Part shown: piece after piece, positions 11,248 to 23,455 of the stretch
Position numbering within the stretch: the first letter of the stretch is position 1
Layout: every line of letters starts with the position of its first letter
From: Sphagnum compactum
Taxonomy: Eukaryota; Bryophyta; Sphagnopsida; Sphagnales
Length of the DNA stretch: 64,000 nucleotides
Direction of reading: 5' to 3'
NCBI GenBank assembly: GCA_965153455.1
Contig: OZ234496.1
Location: 9,013,863-9,077,862, forward strand
Notes under the pieces: generated by a model
The model's input: only the letters and a program-made list of their open reading frames with translations
Told to the model about the DNA's origin: nothing
The model's database searches: none
Position numbers and translations under genes: made by a program

Positions 11248-12591
11248 CGAGCAAAAAAAGACAAAATTATCAAATATATTTGGTTGGTTTTGAGTGTGTA
11301 GTCAAAGATATAGAAGCATGATTACAGTTGTTTACTTCATATCTTCTTGAGGAAGGTCGCCACATTTTTCTATGGAAGATCCCCACTGTGGCTACAAACA
11401 AAAAATCTTAGAAAAATAAAATAAAAACCAACACTGCTAGGGACGACCTAGGGTCAGTCCCTCCTGGCAACTACCTCCTTACTATGAGATAAATTGCCAC
11501 ATGATTGTCTCCTCCATTCCATGGATGGATGACGGGACCCCCACCCCCAATAGAAAAAAAAAAACTTCTCCCTTTACCCCTCTCCCCAAAACCCAAAAAA
11601 GGAAAAAATTGGCTGGTTTGATTGCATACCGAGCCTTCCTCAGTGCCTGCCTGAAATTTTTATTATGGGCCAATACCCCTTCATAATAGGATGGATACCT
11701 ATTGTGCTATAAATTAGGCATAATAGGCAATTCCCTGAAACAGTGGAGTTTTGCAATTTAAGAAGGGCCCGCGCCCTCCTTCCCCCTCTTTGCCTTGGAT
11801 GGATGGAGGAACGGATGGATGACGGGATGGACGACGGGACGGATGGATGGAAAGGACGACCGCCAACCACAACAGGACAAAACCTAAAATATTATATAAG
11901 TAGATAAAATGTTTTTAAAAACTTAAAATAACATGTCACATGAATAAATTTAAAAATGTCTTTTTGTTTCAATTGACCTACAACCTATATAAATTCAATG
12001 TGAATTCAAGTATACATTCATTCAATTTTTAACAATGTTATTTCCATTATGTAAAATATGTCCATTTTTTGAAGAATTTCAACTTTTTATTTTTTCCAAT
12101 ATGATTACGTTTAAAAGTTTATTTATTTTTACAATGTTGTTAAAATGGCAATCATCTATAAAAAGATTTAGCCACATTTGGTTATAGACAAGTTGTGGAG
12201 TTAGAAACTTGTTTAAATCCTTCAATATTATGGCTACCTACCATAATTTATTGTAAAAAATTGACAATATATATTTTTAAATTGATAGAATTGATTTTAT
12301 TTTTAAAAATATTTTGATACTATTGCCCCTTTAAATTGGAAAAAATTGGCCACAAGACAAATTTTTTAAAATAAATCAATATAGCCATTTAATTCTCAAT
12401 ACCATATTTGTTTAACAACATGAATCATATATTAATATAAATGATTAATTACACAACTTTGAAAAAACAATCACAAAATATTAATATTATTTTAATGATG
12501 TAAGAATATATTTTACCTTCATTTCCTTTATAAAAATAAAAGCAACATAGTTTGGTGAAATTTTGGCATTAAATAATTGGATTAATCCCCT

Positions 12592-12618
12592 CCCCCCCGC
12601 CCCCCCCCCCCCCCCCCC
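12592..12618 (+). repeat. Poly-C tract with one G
   Basis: A C run broken only at 12599, equivalent to a G run on the other strand. Confidence 0.9.
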
Positions 12619-13714
12619 AAAGCAACATGTTTTTCTTGGTTTTGAATTTTCCTCACTTTGCAATTTTTGTTGGAAAAAATGGAAAAAAATCTGCAAAATC
12701 AACGAAAAATATAAACACCAAAAAAATTGCCAAAATTTTGAGATCACAAATTTGAAAAAAAAAAAGGTACTTCTAATGAATACAAATTTAAAAGTAATTA
12801 TAATAATTCCAACCTCAAATTTATTTAAAAAATTCTAAGTTCAATATTTGAAATCATTATAAACCTTGTCCAATTTTTTTGAAAACATTAAAATAAATAT
12901 TAATAATGTAACTGAAATTTTTTTTGTAGTGACTTTCCACCAATTTGTGAACATAAAAAAGGGCCGTCAACATCAGTAAATAATATTTAAATTAAAAACC
13001 AAATATCTTCCATTTTTAAAAAATGATATAATTCTATAATGGGTTCTAAGACTTGTAGCCAAAATATAGAAATATTTTAACAAATTTATACTTCCATATA
13101 TGGTTTATAACCAAAACATGGTTAAATTTTCTTGTGGATGATCTTGAAAAACACCACAATATTGAAAAATTAAAAAAAATTGGTGATGTAAATATTATGA
13201 TCACCATTTATAATTCATTTATTTATTTGATTTGTTAAAATAAAAATTTAAAATTCACCACTAAATATTTAAACATAAATTATAGCAAAATAAGCCATAA
13301 ATTTTGATAAATCATGTTTAAAATAAAAATAGAAAGTAAATAATATTTATAATTTAATAAGAATTTTTTAATTATATTATTATTATTATTATTTTAAATT
13401 AAAATTTTAACTATATTAAAATTTTAAATATTAAAATTTACAAAAGTATTTTTAAAATTAAAAAATTTAATCACTTTTTTTTTAACATGGATTTTTTTTC
13501 ATACACTAAAAAAAATGGCGAAAATTTTAAGGATTATTTGGGGTTTTGGTGTGGCATCATGGACATTCATAATTTTTTAAAAAATGTTCATGATGCCTAA
13601 AAAAAATGAGGGAAAAACATATATTTTAATTTACATAAATTTAAAATAAATTTATATATGAAAAAATATAATTTAAAGGTTTACATGCATCCTTATATGC
13701 ATAAACATTTTGAC

Positions 13715-14400
13715 GTAATCACTAACATATTCAAATATAAATGTGAAACTTGCCAAATTTTTATACATCCATCCAAAAAATTGTGATGAGTGCAAAATGT
13801 AACTTGTGGGTAATGAATTTAACACATTCCAAGTGAATGATTCAATTCATGTGTAAATGTTGATAATTCAACAAATGTGAAAACTTTCATTAAACCGTTC
13901 AAGTATAAATGTTAGGCACTAAGTTATTATGGGTGTTTTAATTTATACAATTAAGTGCAATATGCAACATTTGAATAATAGTTTCAATAAGTTCAAAATG
14001 AATGATTCAACTCATGTGCAAATGTTGATAATTCAAAAAATATGAAAAAATTTACTAAACCATTCAAATATAATAACAAACATTGAGTTGCATGTGTTTC
14101 AATATATTTTAATAAGTGCAAGATGCAACTTTGAGTAATAATTTTAACATATTGAACGTGAATGGTTTAAGTCATGTACACATGTTGATAATTGAAGAGA
14201 TGTGGAAAAAATCATTATTTTGTTCCAATATATGAATGGAATCTTAAATTGTTACATGTGTTTTAATAAATTATGGTAAGTCTAAAATGCAACTCATGAA
14301 TAATGGTTTGAACATGTTAAAATTTGATGGTTCAATTCATGTACCATGTTGATAGTTAAAGAAATGTAAAACAAATCACTAACCCATTATAATGTATTGT
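13715..14400. repeat. Satellite array, unit about 163 bp, about four copies
   Basis: The landmark GTTGATAATT or GTTGATAGTT recurs at 13859, 14024, 14184 and 14348 (spacings 165, 160, 164). Each is preceded by TTCAATTCATGT-like sequence and followed by a CATTAAACC-like block, and between them by a TTTTAATNNAT block and GTGCAANATGCAAC. The copies diverge by perhaps a quarter, so this is an old array. It lies inside the inverted segment. Confidence 0.8.
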
Positions 14401-17400
14401 GTAAATAAAATTAAAGGCTACCTCAATTTTCACATCATCAATTATACTCATAAGTGAATAACATCGTGAATGTAACAATTATGAATAAAATTGACCATTA
14501 ATTAGTGCAACAAGTCATTTCCAAACTTAAGATGGCTAAATGTAGTTGAAACGTAATCAAATTGGACAATAGTTACAATGTGTGGGGGTGGAAAAATATA
14601 TGATTTCTTCTCGTGTCACAAACTGGTTACAAAACACAACAAATCAAAAATTAAAAATGACTTTTAAGAACTCGAAATGGTTAATTATCAAGGTCTGTTT
14701 GGGGAATTGTGCATGAAATAATGAATACCTCATTAATAGGTCACAACAATGTTGACTTGTATCAATGAATCCGTTGATAGTTTCAAAATGGGCAACTTTC
14801 ACATTTCATTCCTCAATGCAAAAATCTACAAATTTGGCACAATCTGGAGGAGACATTTTTAAGTATGTAGACGTTCGTTGCACAGTACATGACCACCTTC
14901 TTTTCCAAAAGAGGTTGCTTAAACTCCTTGCATTGGGTTGTCTTCATAGACACCATTGAAAGAGTTTGTCGACTATGCCAAGAAGAAAGATTCCTAATAA
15001 ATTTGCCAACCTTCCAAGTTTTTAATCTCACTTTTTTAGTTTTTGATCTCACCTTCCAAGCATGCATACATCTTTGAAGAACAACTATGTGCAACCAAAG
15101 ATCTTCACCACCATTGGTAGCCATATATGGGTCCACACAAGGCAAGAGTGCATAATGAAGTTCATTAAACTGAAAGCTTATGACATAGGTTCTTCAAAAG
15201 CTACAAAATCTTTGATCTTGAAATCATGCACATTACAACAATTTACTCATAAAAACAACTTGGAATGACAAGAGTAAAATAAATATGGTGCATCATATAT
15301 GAGCAATGTTAAAGAAAAATAAAATCTATCGCATCATTTGTGAGTGATGCCAAAGAAAAAGTATATATGGCGCATCATGTGTGAATGATGTTAAGAAAAA
15401 CCAAAAAACAACACAAACATACAAAGAGACACACATGCAAAGAGATGCATGAAAGAAAGAAAGAAAATGAAGTTGCTCGTTTGACAACAAGAGTAAAAAA
15501 ATGGCATTTTGGGCTTGGGTCTACCCACCCAAATAAACTTGACAAAGAAAAAGGCCCTTAAATAACTAAAAAAAATAGCAATTTTTATTTTTATTTTTAC
15601 AAGTTGAGGGCATAATTATTGTTTTTGAACTTATGGTTAATAACTTATTTCATATTCACTTAGCAAAATGCCATCGTGAGATGCAAATAAAGATCTAGGG
15701 AAACATTTATCACCTACTTACTTTTAATAATTTTTAAGGCATTTTGTTTAGTGATATTTATAGCAAACATAAGGTTTCTGGGTTGCAACATAAGGTCATT
15801 ATTATTGGAAAGGTTTCTTTCTTTTAAAAATTCATACTTTAGAATCTAAAAGATGGTAAGTGATTTAGTAAATTTTTATTTCATGTTCCATCTGTAGTAA
15901 TTTCTTTAGCCTAGAATAATGGTTATATTTCTTTAAACATAATATTAAAGGATTATCAATTTTCAACACTTCCACCTCCCACCAATGTTTTTTTTGACAA
16001 ATTTAACAATTTAGCCAAAGTGGCAATCATGTGTAGGAAAATGAAAAAAATGGCAGTTGTCATTAACAAAAGTTAGTGAAACGTGACTATAAACTAAACA
16101 TAAAACACAAATCTTGAATCATTTTTTTAATGTTTTTTGGGTATTTACTAGAAAACCAAACATAACAAACAAGCAATTTTGGCCACCAAAACCTTTAAAA
16201 TTTTAATCTTTCTTACACTTTTGGCTACATATATATACCTTTCAAAACAAATAAAATTTAAATATTTGAATCTTTTTTAAAAAATTTAATGGATCTTAGT
16301 TTGATGTAAAAAGACCTTCCCAAGTTTGTAACGTCCCCAAAATTTGAAATTTTTTTTAGGAAAAAGCAAGGAACATTTTTTTCCCATAAGGACCTTCCAC
16401 TTTTATAACATTCCCAAATTGTGAAAGTTTTTTATGTAGGCTAAGGAACATTTTTTAGGTTCTTTCAAGGTTTGAGACCCTAGGGAGAGGGTGAGCCCAA
16501 AAAATGTTCCTTATTCATAGTTGCCCATGCAACTTGAGGTCATGTACAATGATGAAAACTTCAAAAAATCAACCTTTTGTGTATAGGAAAAGGTTTTTAA
16601 TGTAGATCCTTCTGATGATTTCGGTCCCTCCCCTTGGCCTATTGGTTGTGGGACAAATGTCAAAATTCTTGAAAGGGGTTTAGATTTAGACCCTTCACCT
16701 ACATAAAGAAGTTGTTGTGCACTCCCATATCCCAACACTCTTGACAAAACGCCATATTTTTTCTTGATTTTTTAAATTTTTTTTTAAAAAAGTAAGACAC
16801 TTACTAACTATAAGGCCATGTTGGTTAGTCAACATGATATTAGGATTTTGTAAATGTCCTAAACAAGGCTACAATGATGATGAAACCTTGCCAAACTTTA
16901 TTAAACGAAAACATGCAACAAAGGGGGAGAAAAAGGAACAACAAGAAAGGACCCAAGTCTTGGAACACAAACAAAACCCCAAAAAAAGGGCAAACCACCA
17001 AGAGGAAGGGGAACAAATCATGTTCCCAATCCTCCCCCACTCACAAGAATCATCAAAAGGTTATGCTTGAAAAACTTGACAAAAATACACATCATTGTGG
17101 GAGTTTTTTAAATGTGTGTATTTGATAATATAGATGTTTTTTACTATGTTGCAATGCCCATTTGTGACCAATAATACACCCTCATTAAACAATAATTTAA
17201 AGGTGAACATAATTTTGTTTTTTAAAACCACAAAAATGGTAGTTCTCCCTCTTTGATGTGGCATGTAAATGCAAACTCCTTAATATATAACAACCTTGGA
17301 GGAAAGGATCCTTAGTGCTATTTGAAGGTGCTTTATCAAGTGCAATAATCTTTGGCTAGACAATTTCGTGTAAGATCCCTAGTCAAGTGGGATTGCAATG

Positions 17401-20400
17401 TAAGAACCCTAGATATATGGAAACTACCATAGTACCTTATCTGGTTTGGCCACTATTGTTTCAAGGTCATGCCAACATACAATTACAGTTGGGGTACACA
17501 AAAGGAATGTCTCACCCCAAAATTACTTTCAAAACACTACTTTGAATGACTATAACATTTTCGAAATTATTTTTTAATACTTATTATATTTTTGAAATGA
17601 TTTATTTGGTAATTTTTTTGTTTTCATTAGATATTCACATACTTTTTGATTAAAATGGTGGTGATTTTTTGTGATTTGGATGATTAAAACATGTTTTTAA
17701 ATGTTTTGAAACTCATGTTTCCATGACTCATCATAGATTGTTCAAGAATTGTGCCCCATTATGTAGTTTTATCAAAAAAAATTCAACTGGATTAGTAATT
17801 TGATTGGACATGTGAAGCATGTAATGAAGGAGCAAAATATAATTACAACTTATGAAATTATTGAATTGTATAGTGAGCTAGTGGTTGTCCACCTTCCTAT
17901 CATTGAAAAACAAAGGTATGTTTTTATCCTTTACATGTTTGGGATTATCTTTCTTAAGAAATAGACATGTGCACATATTAGAGAAATTTTCTTTCTCCAT
18001 CATTATTTTTCTCAAGTTGTTGATTAAGAGGTATGTGTTTAACCATCATATTTAGAGTTTCTTGACTATTGTTCCCACATGTGTATTTTTCAATGTTCTT
18101 TATTGTGAAGTTTATCATCTGACTTATTTGGGAGCCATGAATAGACACAAGAATCTAGGAATCACTAGTAAAATCTTGCATGATATCCAATATCTTTACT
18201 AGGATGGTTGATGTATTAGCAAGTGTCTTTTATAATTAATAAAAGCAGTTTGTGCAATATTGGCTGCCAAATATGGGAAGGAATTTGTGGCAGCAGCTAT
18301 AGAATTGTGACCTAATTGTGGGGTGAGCCAAAGTATAAGCACATTCACACCTTTTAAAGGTTGGATGGAATTTTAGCTTGTGAATTTTCGCATTACATGA
18401 GGTATGAATTAAGAATTGTAAGTTTGTTGACAAGCCATTATGCAACATAAATGTTTTAAATCCACAAAAATTTCACATTTGCATGAAATTGAGCAAATCT
18501 TCTTGAACTCCCATGCTAAAAACACTTCGCCATTTGAGGTTTAAAACATTGATCATGGCATGAAGTCATTCATCTTTTGCATGTTAGCTCTCATCCAACA
18601 TTGTTTGCTAAAACCCAACAATTAGAAGATAAGTAACCAAGGGTATTGTTTCCCATGAATTTTCATTGGTATATCCTCGTTTCCAACCCCAGGTGTCCAT
18701 GAGTTTCATCTCAACCATTCACATCCTGTATAATTTAGAAGAAAATAAGAACATGTAGGAAGTAATCATGTGTTGGTTGAAAATTGTCCACCTACTGACC
18801 ATTATTATGCATTGTTGCTTGTTTGGATTATATTTTTTTGTAGTTTATAGAAAAGCTTTTAGCTAGAACACCACTGGGGCAAGCCAAAATAAGAATGTTG
18901 AAGGAAAATAACAAAAGAACATAATGTGGATTAACCAAATTTTGTGGAATTGATGTTAGAATCTTAGTTTTTCATTAAACAAAAATGTTAATAAGGATAA
19001 TTAAGTTAATTTTTTAATTTTAAATTTACATTTCAAAGGTTTGGAAAGAAGTACAGGAGATGTGGGTGCAAAAAAAGGACATTATTTGATTTTTTAATAG
19101 AGTTTGAAAGTATGTCATTCTTGAATGTCTAAGTAGTCCCGCATTCCTTTTTGGTTTATACTTGAACATGACATTCAAAATTTGTTCAATTGATTTGAAT
19201 CTTCATTATAACATTTATTAATTGAAGCCTAAAATACATATCCCCTTTTCATTGTTTAGCATCTTAGAACATTCATTTTGCTTGAACCTTGCTTTAGGAT
19301 TCAGGACATAGAACAAATGGGTGCCATGGTTCTTGTTTGTGGTAACCCAATCATGAATGCATTTGCCAAACATTTTTCATTTTGATAGAACCCAATTATT
19401 TGCATTGACAAAATCCAACAATTTATGTTTTTTTTACAAGTATGTCAATCCTAGCTTTTTCTCAAACTTGTGTACCTATGTAGCATAAGCTCAAGTTCAC
19501 CAACAAAAATGCTAGATCCACCCAAAGTTTGGTCCATAAGTATAGAAAGATCAATTGTGTTATCTTTAAAATAAATTCCCAAATTTAACTCCAAAAGGAC
19601 ATGGCACTCTCAAATTAGTTTAGCTACAAACATTCACTATCTTTTTATGACCTCCATTTAGTTTTTTTGCCATGGATTTGAAAAACAATAATAATATTGA
19701 CTTTTTACACCATAAACAAAAAATGATACAATTAGACTGAACAATTGCAATGGATAATAATTTTTTTCAATATGCAAGTCCCAATTTGTCCTCTAATCTC
19801 ACACCTGCAAGCAAGAAAGGATCCACCGAGAGCTTGAATTTTGCGAGGAGAACATTGTAAAAGAACATGCATTATAATTTTTCCATTTGTGTTAACAAAA
19901 TAAATTCAATTATGTGTTGAAAACATTGTTGGATAAATCCTTTTGACCCACCTTTTGACACCATGAATGGTGGCCTCAAGACAATTTAACATTAAATTAT
20001 AGAACCTGACCTTAGGATTGCACAACTGTTGCTACAAACAAACATGTAATTCATTTAAACCTCTAGCTTTACTTCTAAATAGGAGGGGAAAATCCCATGC
20101 ACATGTTACTTTCCTTATTATAACATGCACAATACCATCATCTAATGTGGATGTGAAATAGTTATTGCACATGTGCAGTAGTAGGCAAGACTTGTGAATA
20201 AGTACTGGATTCAGACATTGGTAAAACTGGCCATGCAAGTGTTTCTTCCAAATCTGTTGATTGCACACACCACATAAAAAACATGAATGGTTCCTTTCAT
20301 AAGTGTAATTATCATGATGGTTTCCAGTTAGATAGATGGTCCAAAATTTACTGTTCTTGATGAGTATACAAAAACACAGCTTGTGTAACTACACAATTTT

Positions 20401-21265
20401 ATTCTAGCTAATGAAAGATAATGTGAAAACCATTCACATCTTTCAAAACCCTCCTCATGGTCTAGGAATTGATAGCACACAAAAACAACTAATGTTGTCC
20501 CACATGGAACATAGGTAAATCTAGGATAACACCATTAATCAGAAAACCATATTGAAATCTTGACCAGCTTCAATCACTGAACCCCGTGTTTTGAAGGAAT
20601 TACCACATTATAGAAGGAGTTCTTGCAAGTTGAAAGCTTCTACTAGCTGATGGATATGCTCCACTTGGCAATGTTTTGTTGGAGGACTTGCTACTTCAAA
20701 GAACCCATGCAGTGTTCTCTGTCACAAGTGCCTCATATTTCTTGTGATGGAGATGTGCCCAAACCGACTGTTTTTGCTTACATCCTTGACCTCTCAAAGA
20801 CAGTACACCTCATGCAATGCACATACAATTCGCACCAACATCCATATATATGTGTTTCTCCCCTATGACCTTCAATATAACTTGACCTTGTGAACCTAAT
20901 TGGTTTAAGGAATCTAAGATAATTTAAAGCCTTACAACAAGTCTCCAAATTGTAGGTTGGTGTTTTATGTAACAGAAGTCAAAATCCATGAGTGCAAATC
21001 CATGCCACTTGAGGGACAACCCATCAATACATTAAATTGTCAAAACTATAATCCATCTTAAATCTAAAAATTCCTAGGAAAGGTGAAGAGTAACTATTTC
21101 CATTGTTTTCATCCTAGATATGTCTGATTGTAGCTCTCTCTCTCTGCTAGACTTGTTCAAGAATTGATGTCATGTTGTAGTAGTACACTTGATCATCGGA
21201 TGTTGAAATGCTAGACTTCAGTTTTGATCCTGCTTTTTGTCTGCCTGCCTGCCTGTGACATGCAG
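14401..21265. other. AT-rich DNA, no gene seen
   Basis: Apart from the short tandem repeat at 15.3 kb and a CTGCCTGCCTGCCTG run near 21240-21254 just before the P450 acceptor, I find no domain, RNA gene or intact frame. A 110-codon - strand frame at 14813-15145 is Lys-rich and might be a transposon remnant but matches nothing I recognise. Confidence 0.55.
15278..15402. repeat. Short degenerate tandem repeat, three units
   Basis: GGTGCATCATATATGAGCAA, then CGCATCATTTGTGAGTGATG, then GGCGCATCATGTGTGAATGA follow at spacings of about 35-50 bases, separated by AAAGAAAAA-type linkers. Confidence 0.65.
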
Positions 21266-21290
21266 GTATGGAGACTTGTTCAAGTCAAAT
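21266..21290 (+). pseudogene. First 25 nt of P450 exon 2, inverted
   Basis: On the + strand an acceptor ending TGCAG at 21265 is followed by 25 bases encoding (R)YGDLFKSN, the conserved start of exon 2 in CYP85-clan genes (R-YG-x-x-FK). Its leading G completes the Arg codon left open by exon 1 in phase 2. Its last codon AAT joins in frame to CTG at 7571-7569 on the - strand (LLGALCIILTKPEM). The fragment is in the wrong orientation relative to both neighbours, marking one end of an inversion. Confidence 0.85.
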
Positions 21291-21360
21291 TCTGATGAAA
21301 AGGGAAGTTGAACTTGATCAATCTTTGAGAGGGGGGGATTGGGAAGCTAAGCTCTTTTGC

Positions 21361-21680
21361 CTTCTTTGATGCTCTTTCATGAATGTTGGGTTGGCAGCAC
21401 TCATGCTCTTTATGTACTGCAAAGTCTCACCCACAACAGGCAGACCCAATGAACCTGGAGGCAACAGGAACTCAAGTTTGTTCTTGCTCTGCTGCTGCTG
21501 CTTGCTTGCTCTCCACAGCAACAAAACCAAAAGGAAGGAACCCAGTAAACATATGAGCACTGTGGAGACTTGCTGCAGCAGCAGCAGCAGCAGCTCCTGC
21601 TCTCCATGGGAAGACGTTGATGATTCCACACTCAGTACAAATGCTTCTTCCATGGGTACTTGACAATTTTGCTCACCCAT
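21361..21680 (-). pseudogene. Exon 1 of the same P450 (membrane anchor)
   Basis: From ATG 21678-21680 the exon encodes a hydrophilic leader, a Leu-rich membrane anchor (about residues 29-57, ending LLLWRASK), and the proline hinge LPPGSLGLPVVGETLQYI, standard for the N-terminus of a microsomal plant P450. A second Met lies at 21651-21653. The frame runs to FMKEHQR and ends in phase 2 at 21361, followed by GC rather than GT (AAG|GCAAAA), a possible GC-AG intron. The next 25 bases needed to continue the protein (YGDLFKSN) are not downstream on this strand but at 21266-21290 on the + strand; the rest of exon 2 begins 13.7 kb away at 7571. This exon itself carries no stop. Confidence 0.88.
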
Positions 21681-21689
21681 TTGCCCTTT

Positions 21690-22917
21690 CGGTGGGAACT
21701 TTACTTGGTTGCTCTTGTTCTTCTTCGCAAGAGAGAATCTGCCACTGGGTTTGGTTTCCTGAGCTGTAGACTGGTTTGTCAAACTGCTGCAATTGACCAG
21801 TAGCTGCAGAATTGTTACAATTGCAAGCTTGCCATGTTTGCAGCCCAAACTTGTTTTAAATATGCTACCAGACTCCACAATGCTCCCTGTGCAGGTCAAA
21901 AGGAGGAGAGGCGGGGAGGAAGGAAGGAGGAGAGGCAGGGAGGGAAAGGAAGAGACGGAAGAAGAACATGAAAAACATTTGAGAAACATGTAAGAAAATT
22001 ACTACAAAATAATTAATTTTTTCAAAATTGATTAATGGATTTTTTTTATAACTAGTTAAAAAAAATTATGGCTTGTTTTCTTGATCTTTTTACCAAAGTT
22101 TTCAGAGTTTTCTTTTTGGTGCAAAATTTTGTCAAAAAAATAAAATTAGAATGGAATATTTTGGAACAATATTCCCATGCTTCCTTTTTTAAATTGCCAA
22201 ATTTCAAAAAGGAATTTTTTTTTTGTGGAATGTTTTTTTCACCACATTTGGACTCTGATTTTAAATTGGGTACCATTTTTCAAACTGGTTTTTTCTACTG
22301 TTTGGACAGGTTCTAAAAGTTGGTCACAATTTAATGCTAAAATCCCTCTTGAGATGCTAGCCATTGACACACAACATCAGAAATTGAAATATATATATAT
22401 ATATATATATATATATTACTGCCATAGTATTTTGGCGGATTCGACACATATGTCCCACACAATTAATTAATTTTTAATATTCCATTTCCAAATAAAAAAT
22501 AAAAAATCTCTAAAACATTCCAAAAGATTTTTCATTTTCCTTCACAAAACTTTGAGAAAAGTTTTAGTTGTTCTTTTTCTTTTCTTTTCTTTTTTGAAGA
22601 TTTTTTTTCGTTTCTAAAAATAATATAATTTGTGCCAAAGTCTTTTATATTATATTTATAATATAATAGGTGCTTGACCCTTTCAACATTTTCAAGCATT
22701 TTTCCTTTGGTTTTGGTGTTGGGGGGGCTGGGGGGGGGTAAGTAATATGGCTAAATTGGGGACCTATAAATCACTAAAAAGATTATTCCATTAGTTTTGG
22801 ACTTTCCACAATTTTCCAAGCCACAACCAACTTTGCGTATAAATTGTTCTTTAGAAGGCCATAAAGTTCAGCATTTATTAGTACTTGGGGCAGATTGAAA
22901 AGATTGTTTTTTTTTTC
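21690..22917. other. P450 upstream flank and AT-rich spacer
   Basis: Upstream of exon 1 on the - strand, a purine-rich GGAGG/GGAAGG tract (about 21898-21965) would read as CCTCC/CTTCC in the sense direction, typical of a plant 5' UTR or core promoter. Beyond it lie AT-rich sequence and an (AT)n microsatellite at about 22389-22417. No gene is seen. Confidence 0.5.
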
Positions 22918-22919
22918 CT

Positions 22920-23455
22920 ATTTCAGCCTTGACTCCTAATGTAAAGCTCTTGGGGCTGATTTCAACTTTTGCACCAATAGGAATGCTCGATTTGAAGTTG
23001 AACATTATTGGCCTTGACTCCAAGTGTAAAGCCCAAGTCGGGGCTGATTTCAACTTTTGCACCAATACGAATGCTCGATTTGAAGTTGAACATTATTGGC
23101 TTTGACTCCTAGTGTAAAGCCCAAGTCGGGGCTGATTTCAACTTTTGCACCAATACGAATGCTCGATTTTGAAGTTGAACATTTTTGGCCTTGACTTCTA
23201 GTATAAAGCCCAAGTTGGGGCTGATTTCAACTTTTGCACCAATAGGAATGCTCGATTTTGAAGTTGAACATTTTTGGCCTTGACTCCTAGTGTAAAGCAC
23301 AAGTTGGGGCTGATTTCAACTTTTGCACCAATAGGAATGCTTGATTTGAGTTGAACATTAGCCTTGACTCCTAGTGTAAAACCCTTGGGGCTGATTTCAA
23401 CTTTTGCACCAATAGAAATGCTTGATTTGAGTTGAACATTGGCCCTTGACTTATT
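22920..23455. repeat. 88-bp tandem satellite, about six copies
   Basis: CAACTTTTGCACCAATA recurs at 22963, 23051, 23139, 23228, 23317 and 23398 (spacings 88, 88, 89, 89, 81). Each unit holds GGGGCTGATTTCAACTTTTG, a GAATGCTYGATTTGA segment, TTGAACATT and CCTTGACTCCTAGTGTAAA. Copies are about 85-97% alike; the inner ones keep CpG-bearing variants (AAGTCGGGG, ATACGAATG) that the outer ones have lost. Frames reading through it are by-products of the repeat. Confidence 0.95.

Larger units (their letters stand above)
7681..13700. other. AT-rich repeat DNA, no gene seen
   Basis: This stretch lacks CpG and any frame with coding character. It holds a 24-base G run (11224-11247), a C run of about 26 bases interrupted by one G (12592-12618), GGATGGATG-rich sequence near 11803-11855, and a degenerate copy of a dispersed GGTTTGAATTCAAGACC repeat near 10938-10990. 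Confidence 0.6.
7572..21290. other. 13.7-kb inverted segment, ancestral intron 1 of the P450
   Basis: Reversing this segment in place puts the 25-nt exon 2 start directly upstream of 7571, giving one exon of 325 nt with continuous phase (1 + 24 + 300). It also turns the remaining 13.6 kb into intron 1. The breakpoint sequences share a short inverted motif, AAT(T)CTG, at both ends. The content is AT-rich repeat DNA with no convincing gene. Whether the flip is biological or an assembly error cannot be decided here. Confidence 0.8.

Noticed and set aside
14813-15145. 110-codon Lys/Cys-rich - strand frame
   Set aside because: Possibly transposon-derived, but no motif I can name and no support around it.
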